A stretch of DNA of 64,000 nt, from contig CM066033.1 of NCBI GenBank assembly GCA_033557465.1, forward strand, positions 1,353,313,834-1,353,377,833. Direction: 5' to 3'. The notes under the pieces were generated by a model. It was not told the origin of the DNA, ran no database searches, and was given only the letters and a program-made list of their open reading frames with translations. This stretch comes from Ichthyophis bannanicus. Its lineage: Eukaryota; Chordata; Amphibia; Gymnophiona; Ichthyophiidae. A program made the translations under genes and the position numbers. Positions within the stretch are counted from its first letter, which is position 1, and every line of letters begins with the position of its first letter. This document shows, in pieces, positions 43,095 through 53,559 of this stretch.

Positions 43095-43499
43095 AACCTC
43101 AGGACACCCCCGATACCATTCTCAGTCAAATTTACAGTATCACAATCAACTCACCATGTGGATACCCAAACCTATGAAGTGAATTGTGTTTTCTAGGCAA
43201 CTTCTTTGATTATGACTCCATGCAATAAGTTTTGTAAATAGTTTACCCCTGTTATCCAAGTTTCTGTCCCCTGTTATATGTAAACTCATACATGTTAACT
43301 GTAATGAGCATTTTGTTCCATGTAAACCGCGCTGATGCTGAATAGTGCGGTATATAAGAGACTGTAAATAAATAAATAAATAAATAAAATCCCTCTCTTT
43401 TCAAGGTTAAAGAGCCCTAACCTTTTTAGCCTCTCTTAATAGGGATATCTTTCCATCCCCATTTACCATTTTGGTGTCTCTTCTCTGTACCTTTTCTAA

Positions 43500-45783
43500 T
43501 AATGCATATCTTTTTTAAGATACGGCGACCAGAACTGCAAACAATATTCAAGGTGCGGTCGCACCATGGAACAATACAGAGGCATTATAATATCCTTTTT
43601 TTATTCTCCATTCATTTCCTTATGATACTTAGCATTCTATTTGCTCTCATGGCCTCCGCTGCACACTGGGCGGAGGGTTTTAAAATGTTATCCACGATGA
43701 CGCCTGAATCTTTTTCCTGGGTAGTGGTTCCTAATGTGGAACCTTGCATCATGTAACCATAGTTTCGGTTTTTCTTTCCTAGGTGCTTAACTTTGCACTT
43801 GTCCACATTAAACTTCATCTGCCATTTGGATGCCCAATCTTCCAATTCATCAAGATCCTCTTGCAATTTTCCACAATCCTCATGAGTTTTAACAGCTTTG
43901 AATAGTTTTGTGTCATCTACAAATTTGATAACCTCACTCGTTATTCCCATTTCCAGGTCATTTATGAATATGTTAAAAAGCAGCAGACCCAGCAAAGATC
44001 CCTGGGGGTACTCCACTATTGACCTTTCTCCATTGGGAAAGTTGGCCATTTAGCCCTAGCTTTCTATCTTTTAACCAGTTCCTGATCTGCATTAGTACAC
44101 TGCCTCCTAGCCCATGACTTTTTAATTTTGCCAAAATTCTCTGATGAGGTACCCTGTCAAAAGTTTTTTGAAAGTCCAGATAGACTATATCAACTGACTC
44201 ACCTTTGTCTACCTCTTTATTCACACCTTCAAAAAAACATAACAGATTAGTAAGTCAAGATCTTCCTTGTCTAAAGCCATGTTGGCGGTCTCCCATTAAG
44301 GCATGATTATGTACATGATCAGTAATTTTGTTCTTTATGATGGTTTCTACCATATTTCCCGGTACGGATATCAAGCTCACCAGTCTGTAGTTTCCCGGAT
44401 CACCCCTGGAACCCTTTTTAAAATTTGGCATTACATTGGCCATCCTGCATTCTTCAGGTATTACAGATGATTTTATTGATAATTCACAGATTACTAATAG
44501 TAGGTTTGCAATCTCATATTTCAGTTCTTTCAACACCCTTAGATGTATACCATCCGGCCCAGGTGATTTGTAGCTCTTCAGTTTATCAAGTAGTTGTAAT
44601 ACATCTTCCCGGTGTATCGATATTTCTTTCAGTTCTTCTGCAGCATCTCCTTTCAGTCATAGGTAACATTCCTACATCTTCCTCAGTAAAGAATTCATTC
44701 AGTCTGTCCGCTATGGCCTTGTCCCCTCTTAGTGCCCATTTTACCCCTGTATCATCATCTAATGGTCCAACTGACTCACTCAGAGTTTTTTTGCTACAAA
44801 TGTACTTGACAAAGTCTTTATTATGTGTTTTTGCTTCCACAACAAGCTTTTTCTCAAATTTTCTCTTTGCCTGCCTTATCAATTCCTTGTATCTAACTTG
44901 CCAGTGCTTGTGTTGTTTCCGGTTTTCATCATTTGACTCCTTTTTCCATTTCCTGAAAGATGATTTTTTGGCAACAGCCTCTCTAACTTCACCTTTAAAC
45001 TATGCTGGCAGTTTTTTGGACTTCCTTCCACTTTTCTTAAAGCGTGGAATACAGCTGGTTTGGGCTTCCAAGATAGTATTTTTAAACACCCAAGCTTGAT
45101 GTAAATCTTTAACCTTTACAACTGTTCCTTTTAGTTTTTTCTTAACTATTATCCTCATTTTATCCTAGTCTTCCTTACCCTTCCTCCTCCGTTTATTAAA
45201 TCAAACATTATCATGCTATGATCACTATTGCCAAGTGTCCCCAACACCCTTATCTCTCGCAGAAGATCTTGTGTTCCAGTAAGGACTAGGTCCAAAATGG
45301 TTTCCCCTTTTGTCGGTTCATGAACCAGCTGTTCCAAGAAGCAGTCATTTATTTCATCTAGAAACTTTATATCCCTAGCATGTCCTGCCATGACACTGAC
45401 CCAGTTGATTCTGGGGTAACTGAAATCACCCATTATTATTATTGTGTTGTAACCTTTTTTTTAGCTTCTCTGATTTCTTTGAGCATTTCATCGTCCATTT
45501 GTTCATTCTGGCTAGGCGGTCAATAGTTCTCCTCCACTGCCATTGCCTTCCCCTTCCCCTTTGTACATGGAATTTCAATCCATAGAGATTCTACAGTGAA
45601 TTTTGTTTCCTGCAAAGCTTTAATCCTTTGTGACTCAATGTCTTTTCGAACATAGAACGCAACCCCTCCACCAATTTGATCTGCTCTATCATTACACTTT
45701 AGTTTATACCCAGATATCACAGTGTCCCACTGGTTGTTCTTCCACCTTGTCCCTGAGATACCAATCATATCTAACCTCTTCAA
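43500..45783 (-). pseudogene. CR1-A ORF2 endonuclease-RT, many breaks
   Basis: From 45783 downward: endonuclease (GISGTRWKNNQWD, GGGVAFYVRKD), a gap with frameshifts, MGDFSYPRINW and LGNSDHSMIMFDL (45433-45155), linker (44882-44586), RT fingers (PGNYRLVSLISVPGNMVE, RQHGFRQGRS; 44536-44255), LDFQKTFDRVPHQRI (44224-43973), FVDDTKLF and MKFNVDKCKVKHLG (44049-43612). At least five frameshifts or stops. FVDD is the catalytic box. Confidence 0.85.
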
Positions 45784-45784
45784 A

Positions 45785-46372
45785 CCGACAACCAGGTGGC
45801 GATGTTCTATATGAACAAGCAGAGGGGCACGGGGTCTCGTGCCCTCTGCCGCAAAGTGATGGCCCTCTGCTCCTATGCAGTCCAGTAGGGCATGCTCCTG
45901 CGTGCAGTATATCTGCTAGGCCAGGACAACTCACTGTGTGACAGATCGAGCAGGGTCCTTTGGATCCCAGAGTGGCCATCTGGATCTTTGAGCTCTGGGG
46001 AGAACCCTGGATAGATTTGTTCGCCAGTCTGGACAACTATCAGTTGCCCCGCTTCTGCTCCAGGCAAGCCCCACCCATACAGGGTGGCGACAGTCACGTT
46101 TCTCGTCTCGTGATTGGAATGTCTCATGTATGCCTTCCCTCCCACATCGCTAATTGACACAACGTTATTCAGGACACTCCGTGATGAGGCCTCCCTCATC
46201 CTGATAACCCCTCGATTGCCCAGGCAGCCATGGTTTCCGCTGCTACTCCTGATATCAGTGGAGACCCCCATACCATTGAGAAACTCTCCGGGACGCCTGT
46301 TCCCAGGGGGGGGGGGGCTTCCTTCTGCACCCCACTCTGAGGTCCCTGTTGCTGACAGCATGGCAGCTTAAA
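45785..46372 (+). pseudogene. Outer DIRS-B RNase H end and post-RNase H domain
   Basis: DNQVAMFYMNKQRGTGSRAL, a stop (TAG, about 45886), QDNSLCDRSSRV (degraded ADRLSR), then frames with LFASLDNYQLPRFCSRQAPP, LMYAFPPTSLIDTTLF and LPRQPWFPLLLLI. A G9 tract at 46309-46318 causes a frameshift near the end. More decayed than copy 2. Confidence 0.78.
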
Positions 46373-47380
46373 AGCTGACCCTGGCCCCTTTCAACACATT
46401 CAAATGGTGCAAATTCTCAATTTGGTGTACGGAGGACGGGACTGACCTGTTCTCTTGCCTGGTGCAGCTGGTACTGCAGTACCTTATCCATCTCTCGCAA
46501 TGCGGGCTTAAATCAAATTCCATCAGAGTGCACCTCAGTGCCCTTGCGGTGCACCACCACCCAGTGGATAGTAAACCCCTCTTGGTCCAGCTGCTGGTAA
46601 CCCACTTCCTGAGGGGACTTCTCTTATCGAAACCCCAAGTTCGCTCTCCGGTAACTGAGTGGAACCTTAATGTCTTATTGGCGCAGCTCACTCTCCCGCC
46701 TAATGAGTCCTTGGCAACTTGCCACCTGTGATACCTCTTGTGGAAGGTGGTGTTCCTGGTCACACTCACCTTCACTCGCAGGGTTAGCGTGCTCGAAGGC
46801 CTAGTGGAGGAGGCCCAATATACCAGGTTCTACAAGAATAGGGTGGTGCTCCGCACACCCTCTAAATTCCTTCCTAAGGTATGTCGTCCTTACACCTCAT
46901 CAGGAGGACATTCCCAAGACCAGTGTCCTCCACACCTTGGACTGGAAGAGGGCCCTGTCCTACATTCAATGTACCCAAGGCCACCGTAAAGTTTCTCAGC
47001 TCTTTGTCTCGTATGATCCCAGCAGGCTGGTGGAAGCTGTCTCAAAACATACTCTGTCTACCTGGGTGGCGGATTGTATCGCCCTCGCCTATGAGCAGGT
47101 GGGGCTTCCGCTGGAAGGTCGGGTCACAGTGCACCATGTCAGGGCCATGGTGGGCTCTGTGGCAAACCTGCGCTCCGTCCTGATGCTCAACATTTTCTGG
47201 GCCACGATCTCATCTTCACTTCATACCGTTGCAGCTCATTACTGCTTGGAGAAGAAGTCCCGTTCGGCCAGGCTATGCTCCGTAATCTTTTTTGGGTCTT
47301 GGCAGCTCCTACCCTCTGACCCTTCTGTGTTCAGATTAGCTGAGTTCTGGTTTCCCTCAGACACACGGGTCCTACTGTAG
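46373..47380 (+). pseudogene. Outer DIRS-B tyrosine recombinase
   Basis: Pieces: 46385-46731 (TFKWCKFSIWCTEDG, GLKSNSIRVHLSAL), 46738-46880 (TFTRRVSVLEGLVEEAQY, first Arg retained), shift near 46880-46937, and 46937-47380 (VHHVRAMVGSVA with HxxR; SSLHTVAAHYCLEKKSR with Tyr). The conserved Trp region reads FWATISS. Three or four frame breaks. Confidence 0.8.
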
Positions 47381-47469
47381 TCCATATCCGCGGACTCGAT
47401 TGCTGCTGCTCACGACTCCCCTTGAGGGTGACGGTGATTTTTCTCTGGGCTTTCGGTAGCCTGTAGCTG

Positions 47470-47831
47470 GGGTGTCACACATGTGAGGACTGACTTCCTG
47501 CTTGTTCTCGAAGAAAGCGTAGTTACTCACCTGTAACAGATGTTCTCCGGGGACAGCAGGAATCTGTCCTCACAACCCTCCCTTTTACCTTTGGAGTTGT
47601 TCCTTTACTATCTTCTTTTTTGCTGTCTTTTAGCTATGTCCTCTGACTGAACAAGATGGCACCCTTGGGCAGGAAGGAGACCAGTCATGCATGGTGGCAT
47701 CTCCCAAAGGCTTTCTTTGAAAGCTGGGGGATGCTTCCGCGAGTGCTCCGTCTGCACCGATGTCACTCATATATGAGGACTGATACCTGCTGTCCCCATG
47801 AGAACACCTGTTATAGGTGAGTAACTATGCT
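47470..47831. repeat. Outer DIRS-B right terminus
   Basis: Foldback arms 47516-47575 and 47775-47831 with palindromes CACCTGTAACAGATG (47529-47543) and CACCTGTTATAGGTG. Between them is the inverted left ITR (AAGATGGCACCCTTGGGC, CTTTCTTTGAAAGCTGGGG). It ends ACTATGCT and abuts Penelope sequence. Confidence 0.88.
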
Positions 47832-49520
47832 TTCTATGCCTGACGAGTACATAGATGATGTTTTTATGGTTTGGGATGGTACTGAGGCAGATCTCAAAGA
47901 CTTTATTTGGTTGAACACTCTTGCCGGCAATTTTCAGTTTGAGCACACACATGATTATAGTCATATTGCATAAGTTGACATACTTATTAAGAAAGGATCT
48001 AGTGGTTTCACAGTGGATCTCTAACAAAAACCTACAGATAGGCATTCTTTTTTGAGCTTTGACAGCTTCCATACTAGGTCTCTAAAGTACAACCTATTTA
48101 CTAGCCAGTTCCTTCGTATTCAAAGATTATGATATTCTGACCAGGATTTTGAAGCACATGCACCTGATATGGGAAAGAGGTTCTCCCAATGGGGGAATAT
48201 CCACGGGAATGCATTAATTAGGCATATGATAGGACAAAGGATGCTGACCGCAGTTCAGTTCTTGCAGGCAGACAATGTCTGGCAACGATTGATAGTTTGT
48301 GCTCTCACCTTTTCAAATCTCACTGAAGACGTATGGATATTGAAGCAAGAAAGGTATTTCTTTTTTACTTCTGCAATTTTCTCTAAGCAACTTAATATTG
48401 CGTATAAAAGGAATCGGAACCTGGCCAACATTTTGTTGCCATCCATGCTTTCCAAGCCAAGGGCCATATGTAGAGCCAAAGGGCACTTTACTTGTGGCCG
48501 ATACTTGGTTTGTCCCAATGCACTGGTCACCCCCGAAGATGCACAAGAAGATCTTTCTTAACAATTATTCTAACTGTGAAACAAAGAATGTTGTGTACCT
48601 CATAATATGCCCCTGCAACTTAATGTACATTGGCAAGGCCAAGCGGTCCATAAAAACACATTATCACGGAACACAAGAGCTGTTTTAAGAAGAAAGGTAT
48701 CTGAAAACCCACTGGTGAATCATTGGGAAGAAAAGAATCATACTCTGTCAGATCTCAAGTTTCTTGTCCTTAAGATTGTGGAGCCACAATGGAGAGGTGG
48801 CAATATTGGTTCTGTACTACTCTAATTGGAACTGAAGACCCTCTCACCACATAGGCTGATCCAGGAGATTGATTTATCTGTTTTTATGATTATTTTATAT
48901 CAAGTTCTTCCTCAGTTTAGTTGGCTGTTTTTGTTTTAATTTGATCTGTTTAATTGATTTTGTTTTTATTGCCTCTCCCACCCCCTTTTATTTTATAATT
49001 TTTTATTCAAATGCATCCTTACCTATACTTTTTTAGGCTCTGATAGCGCATGGAAACCGCTACTGCTGATTAGTAAACATACCCCTAAGTGTTTTTATTG
49101 TCTTTTCAGGATGGTTTGCATTTTGATTTTAAATTTGGAGCAATTTCACTATTTTTTTGATGCGCCTACGTTATTTATTTATTCATTTTTTACAGCTCTT
49201 TGCAATCACAACGGCACTTCACTATGTTTTAACTGCACTTATTTTTAGTATACTTCTCATCTATAGAGTGCTTTTATGTGTTTTCATTATATCCTAGGTC
49301 TCTTCAGGATGACTTGCAATTTGGCTTTATATTTGGAGCAATTTTGTTGCTTTTTTGATGATTTTATGCTACTTATGTTATTTTTTTATAGCTCTTTGTG
49401 ATCATTTTTAATGGCATACTGTTTTTTATTCATAGAATGTGGTTTTATGCATACAGGAGCCTACTTTTTCAATAATGCCCACATGATCCGATATCTTCAA
49501 GATACGGTTCTGCCGCTTTC
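47832..49520 (+). mobile_element. Penelope-like element, right piece
   Basis: Plus-strand Penelope-like element beginning inside RT (YIDD box) directly after the DIRS terminus, with a GIY-YIG endonuclease (to about 48850) and the 3' UTR shared with 6870-9350. The 3' UTR shows two copies of a CAGGATGGTTTGCATTTTGA-type block (49110 and 49308). The 5' part of RT is missing. Confidence 0.82.
47838..48850 (+). pseudogene. Penelope RT C-terminal part and GIY-YIG endonuclease
   Basis: RT palm YIDDVFMVWDG (YIDD 47848-47859), then LAGNFQFEHTHD, KPTDRHSFLSF and FHTRSLKYN with stops at about 47969, 48022 and 48130. 48169-48400 continues the RT/linker. From 48460 the endonuclease: CxxC-type KGHFTCGRYLVCP, NCETKNVVYLIICPCNLMYI then GKAKRSIKTHY (GIY-YIG core), and HWEEKNHTLSDLKFL to 48825. 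A frameshift lies near 48560. Penelope elements couple RT with this endonuclease. Confidence 0.85.
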
Positions 49521-49715
49521 AGATCTTGACTCACCTGATCTCCTTTGTGTTTCCTTACCATTCCCCCTAGATGTTTCCCATGTCTACACCTACTGTGTTG
49601 TCTGTCTTGACTAGATTGTAAGCTCTGATGAATAGGGACGGTCTCTTACATATCTGTGCAGCACTGCGTACGTCTTGTAGTGCTATACAAATGCATAGTA
49701 GTAGTAGTAATTTTA
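49520..49715 (+). mobile_element. L2-D 3' tail, truncated copy
   Basis: Matches 31560-31785: GACTAGATTGTAAGCTCTGA, GGGACGGTCTCTTACATATC, TGCGTACGTCTTGTAGTGCT and a (TAG)n end. No coding sequence. Confidence 0.8.
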
Positions 49716-49805
49716 TAGCGTTCTGATGAGACCATAACCTTTTTAAAGGAATCACATGTTCCTTATCGTCCCTGTAGTCCAGTCCCTCACCTCTGGGTAG
49801 TGCAT

Positions 49806-49922
49806 CTCCTCCAACAGCTTGGAGACTGAGTATGTCATCTTTTTGATGACACTAGTGTACATATGCAGCTGGCACCGCCCACCAGCCCCAGTAAGCTCAG
49901 TCTCCAAGCAGCTGGAGGAGGT
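49806..49922. repeat. Hairpin near DIRS-D left end
   Basis: CTCCTCCAACAGCTTGGAGA (49806 on) pairs with TCTCCAAGCAGCTGGAGGAG (to about 49922); the full arms are 25 bases with two mismatches and a loop of about 67 bases. Confidence 0.75.
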
Positions 49923-49979
49923 TATGAGCCAGGGTCCTGGACTCACTGAAGAGACAACTAAAGAGATAGGTTTAGTTAG

Positions 49980-51057
49980 AGTTTGCTTTTATTTCCCCTG
50001 TTAAGGTGCAGGTTTCTTTGGTTTTAAAGGCAGAAGTGTAAAATATCAGAAGGATCAGAGAGAACCTGGGGGACAGCAGGGCTGAGGGGAGGATATTCCT
50101 TCCCCCTCCCCCCAGGATTTCGGGGGGGGGGGGAGTTCTGTGGGGGCCTTCCTCAGTCTGAGACTTCTGGCTGCTCCCGAACCCGTTATCGGGTGAGGAG
50201 CCGCTGCAGTTGCTTGACAGGAGTGAAAGCTGGCAGCCCCGAGTCACCCCCCTCAGTGCCGAAGCTTGGAAGGAAGGCTGAGCGTGAGGGGTAGAAAAGC
50301 CACGTGGCAAAGAGACTCCAAGGTAGGAGTGGCGGGGCGAGGGGGGGGCGAGGACAGCATGAACCCCTAGTAACCGCCAGAACATGAGGAGATAGAGAGC
50401 GGCCTGCAGCTACATGTTTGGGAGCCTGCAGCAGTGTGGGAAACTCCCCCTGCTGCATTTAGGCACAAGTTCTTCTTATTCAGGCCCGCATGTGTTTAAC
50501 CCCCTGCTGTATTTTGGGTGCCTGGGAGAGGCAGCCACCAGAGAATAAAGCAGGACACAGCAGCCTCTTCCTAGGGGGTCATTTGCAGTTTCTTTTTAAT
50601 TTCAGTTTCAGTTAATTAGATTTTGGTTTGCTTTTATTTTATTTTAGTTCAAGTACTCTAGTGCTCTGTGCCTGAGCCTGTGGAAGTGCACTTTGCTGGG
50701 GATCCTTTTACCTACCCAGGTACAGATTGAGGGTGTTCCTGGAGAGTGCCTCCAGCCCTTTCCACCATGCCGGCTAGACCGCAGTGCCTGGTATAGGATG
50801 GTATCAATGGGCATGAGCCACACTTAATCCTTAAGCATTCCGTGTGTTATACAGCTCAAAACTGATTCAGTGCACAATGACTTGCTGCAGACATGTGGGA
50901 AAGGCCTAATCAGATAGGCCATTGTTTGTTGCTGGGCAGATTTTCAGAGGGCTGTTGTGCTAGGTCAGGTTATGTAACTGGCACTTGGTTGAGACATTGT
51001 TGCTTTTTCCTAAGAAAGGTCAGATAAAAAGTCAGACACAGAAATAAAGATAAGTGT
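49980..51057. other. DIRS-D 5' non-coding region, no gene seen
   Basis: No convincing ORF. It contains a G10 tract (about 50121-50133) and an A run of about 17 (51058-51074). It may be DIRS-D 5' sequence by position, but I find no motif to prove it. Confidence 0.45.
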
Positions 51058-51662
51058 AAAAAAAAAAAAAAAAGGTGCTGCATATAGGTTTGTAAATATA
51101 AATTCAAAAACCTCTCCCAGTGTCACCACTATAGAATATCCCTTAAAGAAGGCACACTTTAATTAATCCCTAAAATTACCCACTATGAACTCCCGTGACT
51201 TAACGGACAGAATCTGACTAGTTATAATTAATATGTTTTTGTCGGATCATCTGTTATGAGGATGCAAAACATACTTTTGCAACAGACCCTCCATTTTATT
51301 CAAATTTTAAAAGGCCACACGGCCGGCTTCGCGTGAGGCTTTTTGGCCCATATGAGCCAGCCACCGCAAACAAAATTTCTTTACAAAACTCCCTTAATCA
51401 AAGCACTTTCAGATCCCCAAGCAATCTGGGAACTGTTTCAAGTATCCAATGGTGGTATCAATATAGCCCATAAGAAAACAGGAAACTACTCATCTGAAGA
51501 TAATGAAAATAAGCTTGTAATGAGTTGACTCGAAGGCAGGGATGTATACTTTTCATCCCTTTCATCCTTCCCACAAAAATCGCCTTCCTGGCTTAAAAAA
51601 TCACTAAGGATGTCACCATCCGTGCTCTAACGTTCTTCAACTAGGTGCACAAACATTCAGTT

Positions 51663-51734
51663 GGGTACCGCGACACAAACCGTTGTGTTTCAAGCCTGTC
51701 GTCCTGATGGCCCTTTATCAAGCTACGTACACCC
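51663..51734 (-). ncRNA. Candidate hammerhead ribozyme (3)
   Basis: Minus strand: stem I arms GGGTGTAC / GTACCC, core TTGATAA (consensus CTGANGA, two transitions), stem II AAGGGCC...GGCTT, then GAAA. Stem III is ACACAA/TTGTGT with a CGGT loop and is followed by GTC, the usual cleavage triplet, all in the correct order. It lies 250 bases downstream of a Penelope endonuclease in the same orientation. Core changes suggest a dead copy. Confidence 0.45.
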
Positions 51735-51983
51735 AACTTCCTGTTCCGAAAAAGACGTGATGATGTCAGCCTTGGCTCAATGGTAATGAATGGGTCTGAT
51801 GATGAATGACAACTGACACATACTCGTCAATGAGGCTTAACTCAAAGTCCAGCACTCCACCTCCATGTTTAATCCCCACGGAGCTGTAGAACGAAGCATA
51901 TATATCCATCTCTGTTCCTTATAGCGCAATAGATTTTGGCGATCACCTCCCCATGCCAACGGGGGGACCATATCAAGTACTGC

Positions 51984-52200
51984 CTATTTCAATTGGTCAA
52001 AAGTGTGAGCATGTTGCAAACAGTGTTGTACCATTGGGGCTGCCAGCACCTTAGTATTTATGCAGAACCTGTGCTCCTGTAAACGCTTCTTAATCATTCT
52101 AGTTGTCATACCCACGTAAACCTTAGCACAAGGGCACAAGATTAAATAGACAACATAAGCAGAAGCACAGGTGGTGGTGTAACGTGACATATAGATTTGT
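51984..52200 (-). pseudogene. Penelope GIY-YIG endonuclease (second family)
   Basis: 68 open codons: TTTCASAYVVYLILCPCAKV then YVGMTTRMIKKRLQEHRFCI. VVYLI...YVG is the GIY-YIG core with the LCPC Cys pair and the conserved Arg/Glu-His (RLQEHR). The RT upstream is not readable. Confidence 0.8.
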
Positions 52201-52752
52201 GGCAGCTACAGCTCTGGGGAAAATAGGAAGTACCTGCATACAAGAAATGTATGTAATTTGAAAGATAGTCAGTGGATTGGACGCAAATGAAATCCTTCCA
52301 TCTGTCTATGGTCAGTGAGTAACCTGAGATGATCATTTCTTGTCCCTTAGTCCAGATTATGTACAGTATCTATTAAATATGTAATATTGCTTGCAAGAGA
52401 AGCTGTACTCCCTTATAGCCATTTGTAGTATTAGAAGAAAAACGTAAACTTTACTCTGAGAATGTGTCAGTTTGATTGGATCAGGGCAAGGTCCATTTCA
52501 TATATTTAAGATACAACACTGCAGCGCAATCTAAAAATCCTCAAGATATGCAGTCCCCGATGTTGTGTGGTCTTGGAGGCAGGCGTCTGCCTAAACTGCA
52601 TGCAAGAGGCTGTCATGGGAGCAGGACCTGCAGGATGAGATGAGGCAGGAGAGTCCCTCCTAGTTGCAAGAGACCCTTGGGGCTGGGGGTGCCATATTAC
52701 CTTCAACGGATCTGGCTCCCGGTCCCTGCACAATGTTCGGACCATCCACCCC

Positions 52753-53485
52753 TTGAGCCCAGGGAGCAGTAGGGCTCCTGGGGGAGTTCTCACCAGAGTT
52801 TTCTTACTTTTTCAGAAGGCGTTTTGCCTACCAAGTGGCTCCTCAGCCCCAGAACACAGGGCTAAGAGGATGTCAGATGCAAAAGAGCACGAGTCAGGAG
52901 CAGTGACATCTAAGCAGGCTAGAGGCTTAAGGGAGTGGCAGCAATTGCCGTTGTTGGTGGGACTGGATAGGGAAGACCTTGACACGGAGCTAGATCTGCA
53001 GGAGGAGTTGGAAGAAGAGAGAGCCTAGAACATGAGGATCAGGCCCAGATTGTTCGGGTTTTCCGCTGGGAGGAGCTACCAGTGCTCATCTTTATGCTTA
53101 TGTTTATGCAATTTCTCAATACATACTGCCCAGGCCAAAGGCCATTAGGGCGGTTTACAATCACTACAAGCGGGTACTGATACATTTCCTTGTCCCCAAA
53201 GGGCTCAAATTCTATGTGTACCTTGGAGAACCTCAAGGCCCTGAATATGCCTGCTAACCTCCCGGCAGAGGAAGAGGCACTGTAGGATACGCTGTTCCAG
53301 GTGGTACGGAAATCGCAGAAAGTCTTACCAGTACATGGAGTAGTAGGACAGATGATCCAGGATGAGTGGGATCTGCCGGAGGTTGGCCTTAAAGGGGTGC
53401 AATCCATGACATTCCTAAACCCGCTGCCGGAGCAAGAAAGAGCTCCTTTGATCACCCAAAGTGGGCTCAGCTGTGTTGGCAGCAG
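52753..53485 (+). pseudogene. DIRS-D gag
   Basis: Frame 52753-53028 with acidic end (DREDLDTELDLQEELEEERA), a shift, VRVFRWEELPVLI to 53095, a LINE tail, then LENLKALNMPANLP and a frame with QMIQDEWDLPEVGLKG (53301-53489). It resembles the gag at 58080-58480 (FWKEELVALIARVSSALNLT, MIQSEWDSSDSL), which supports the gag call. Confidence 0.65.
53095..53215 (-). mobile_element. LINE 3' tail in DIRS-D gag
   Basis: Minus strand ends with TTGTAAACCGCCCTAATGGC...GGCAGTATGTATTG and an ATAAACATAAGCATAA tail, an L2-type 3' end. Confidence 0.65.
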
Positions 53486-53559
53486 TTGAAGAGACCTTGA
53501 CTTGTCTCCTGCAGTTGAGAGTCATGGAACTGGTTCCGCGAGACCGGTACGTCTGCGGT

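Larger units (their letters stand above)
39479..43388 (+). mobile_element. L2-type LINE (family L2-C), full length, apparently intact
   Basis: 3.9 kb element with a 5' UTR (39480-40040), one long ORF (40041-43094), and a 3' UTR ending GTAAACCGCGCTGATGCTGA...GCGGTATATAAG and (TAAA)n. Inserted in CR1-A near CTCATCC / ATCCCTCT. No inactivating change seen in the ORF. Confidence 0.9.
36829..45784 (-). mobile_element. CR1-A LINE, minus strand, split by two L2 elements
   Basis: Pieces: 3' end 36829-37140, a short middle 39370-39478, and the main part 43389-45784. They join to one CR1 reading from endonuclease (45783) to 3' UTR (36829). It is inserted in outer DIRS-B RNase H, which resumes at 45785 with DNQVAMFYMNKQRG. 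The 3' end matches 4440-5366 (plus) and 58722-58962 (minus). Confidence 0.88.
9710..47831 (+). mobile_element. Outer DIRS-B retrotransposon, split by nested insertions
   Basis: One DIRS-type element whose pieces are, in order: left ITR and gag start (9710-10724), gag end and RT start (25637-27069), a little more RT (31786-31857), RT/RNase H (36070-36828), RNase H and tyrosine recombinase (45785-47380), right terminus (47381-47831). Between them lie CR1-B with DIRS-A, an L2, a second DIRS-B copy and CR1-A with two L2s. The left ITR and right terminus are inverted copies. That the pieces are one element is inferred from order, orientation and lack of repeated domains; about 100 RT codons are missing around the second DIRS-B insertion. 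Confidence 0.75.
51060..52505 (-). mobile_element. Penelope-like element fragment (second family)
   Basis: Minus strand: RT-end/linker remnants (52505-52200), GIY-YIG endonuclease (52190-51984), then a 3' region with a hammerhead-like core (51734-51663). The endonuclease differs from that at 9350 and 48555, so this is a second Penelope family. The right boundary is set where DIRS-D gag-like sequence resumes. Confidence 0.65.

Noticed and set aside
9710..47831. Possible endogenous retrovirus or LTR element
   Set aside because: No LTRs, primer-binding site, protease or integrase. The RT box is YLDD with a tyrosine recombinase, which is DIRS.
50740..51057. Possible processed pseudogene before the A run
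   Set aside because: A 17-base A tract follows, but no reading frame or known gene could be recognised upstream.
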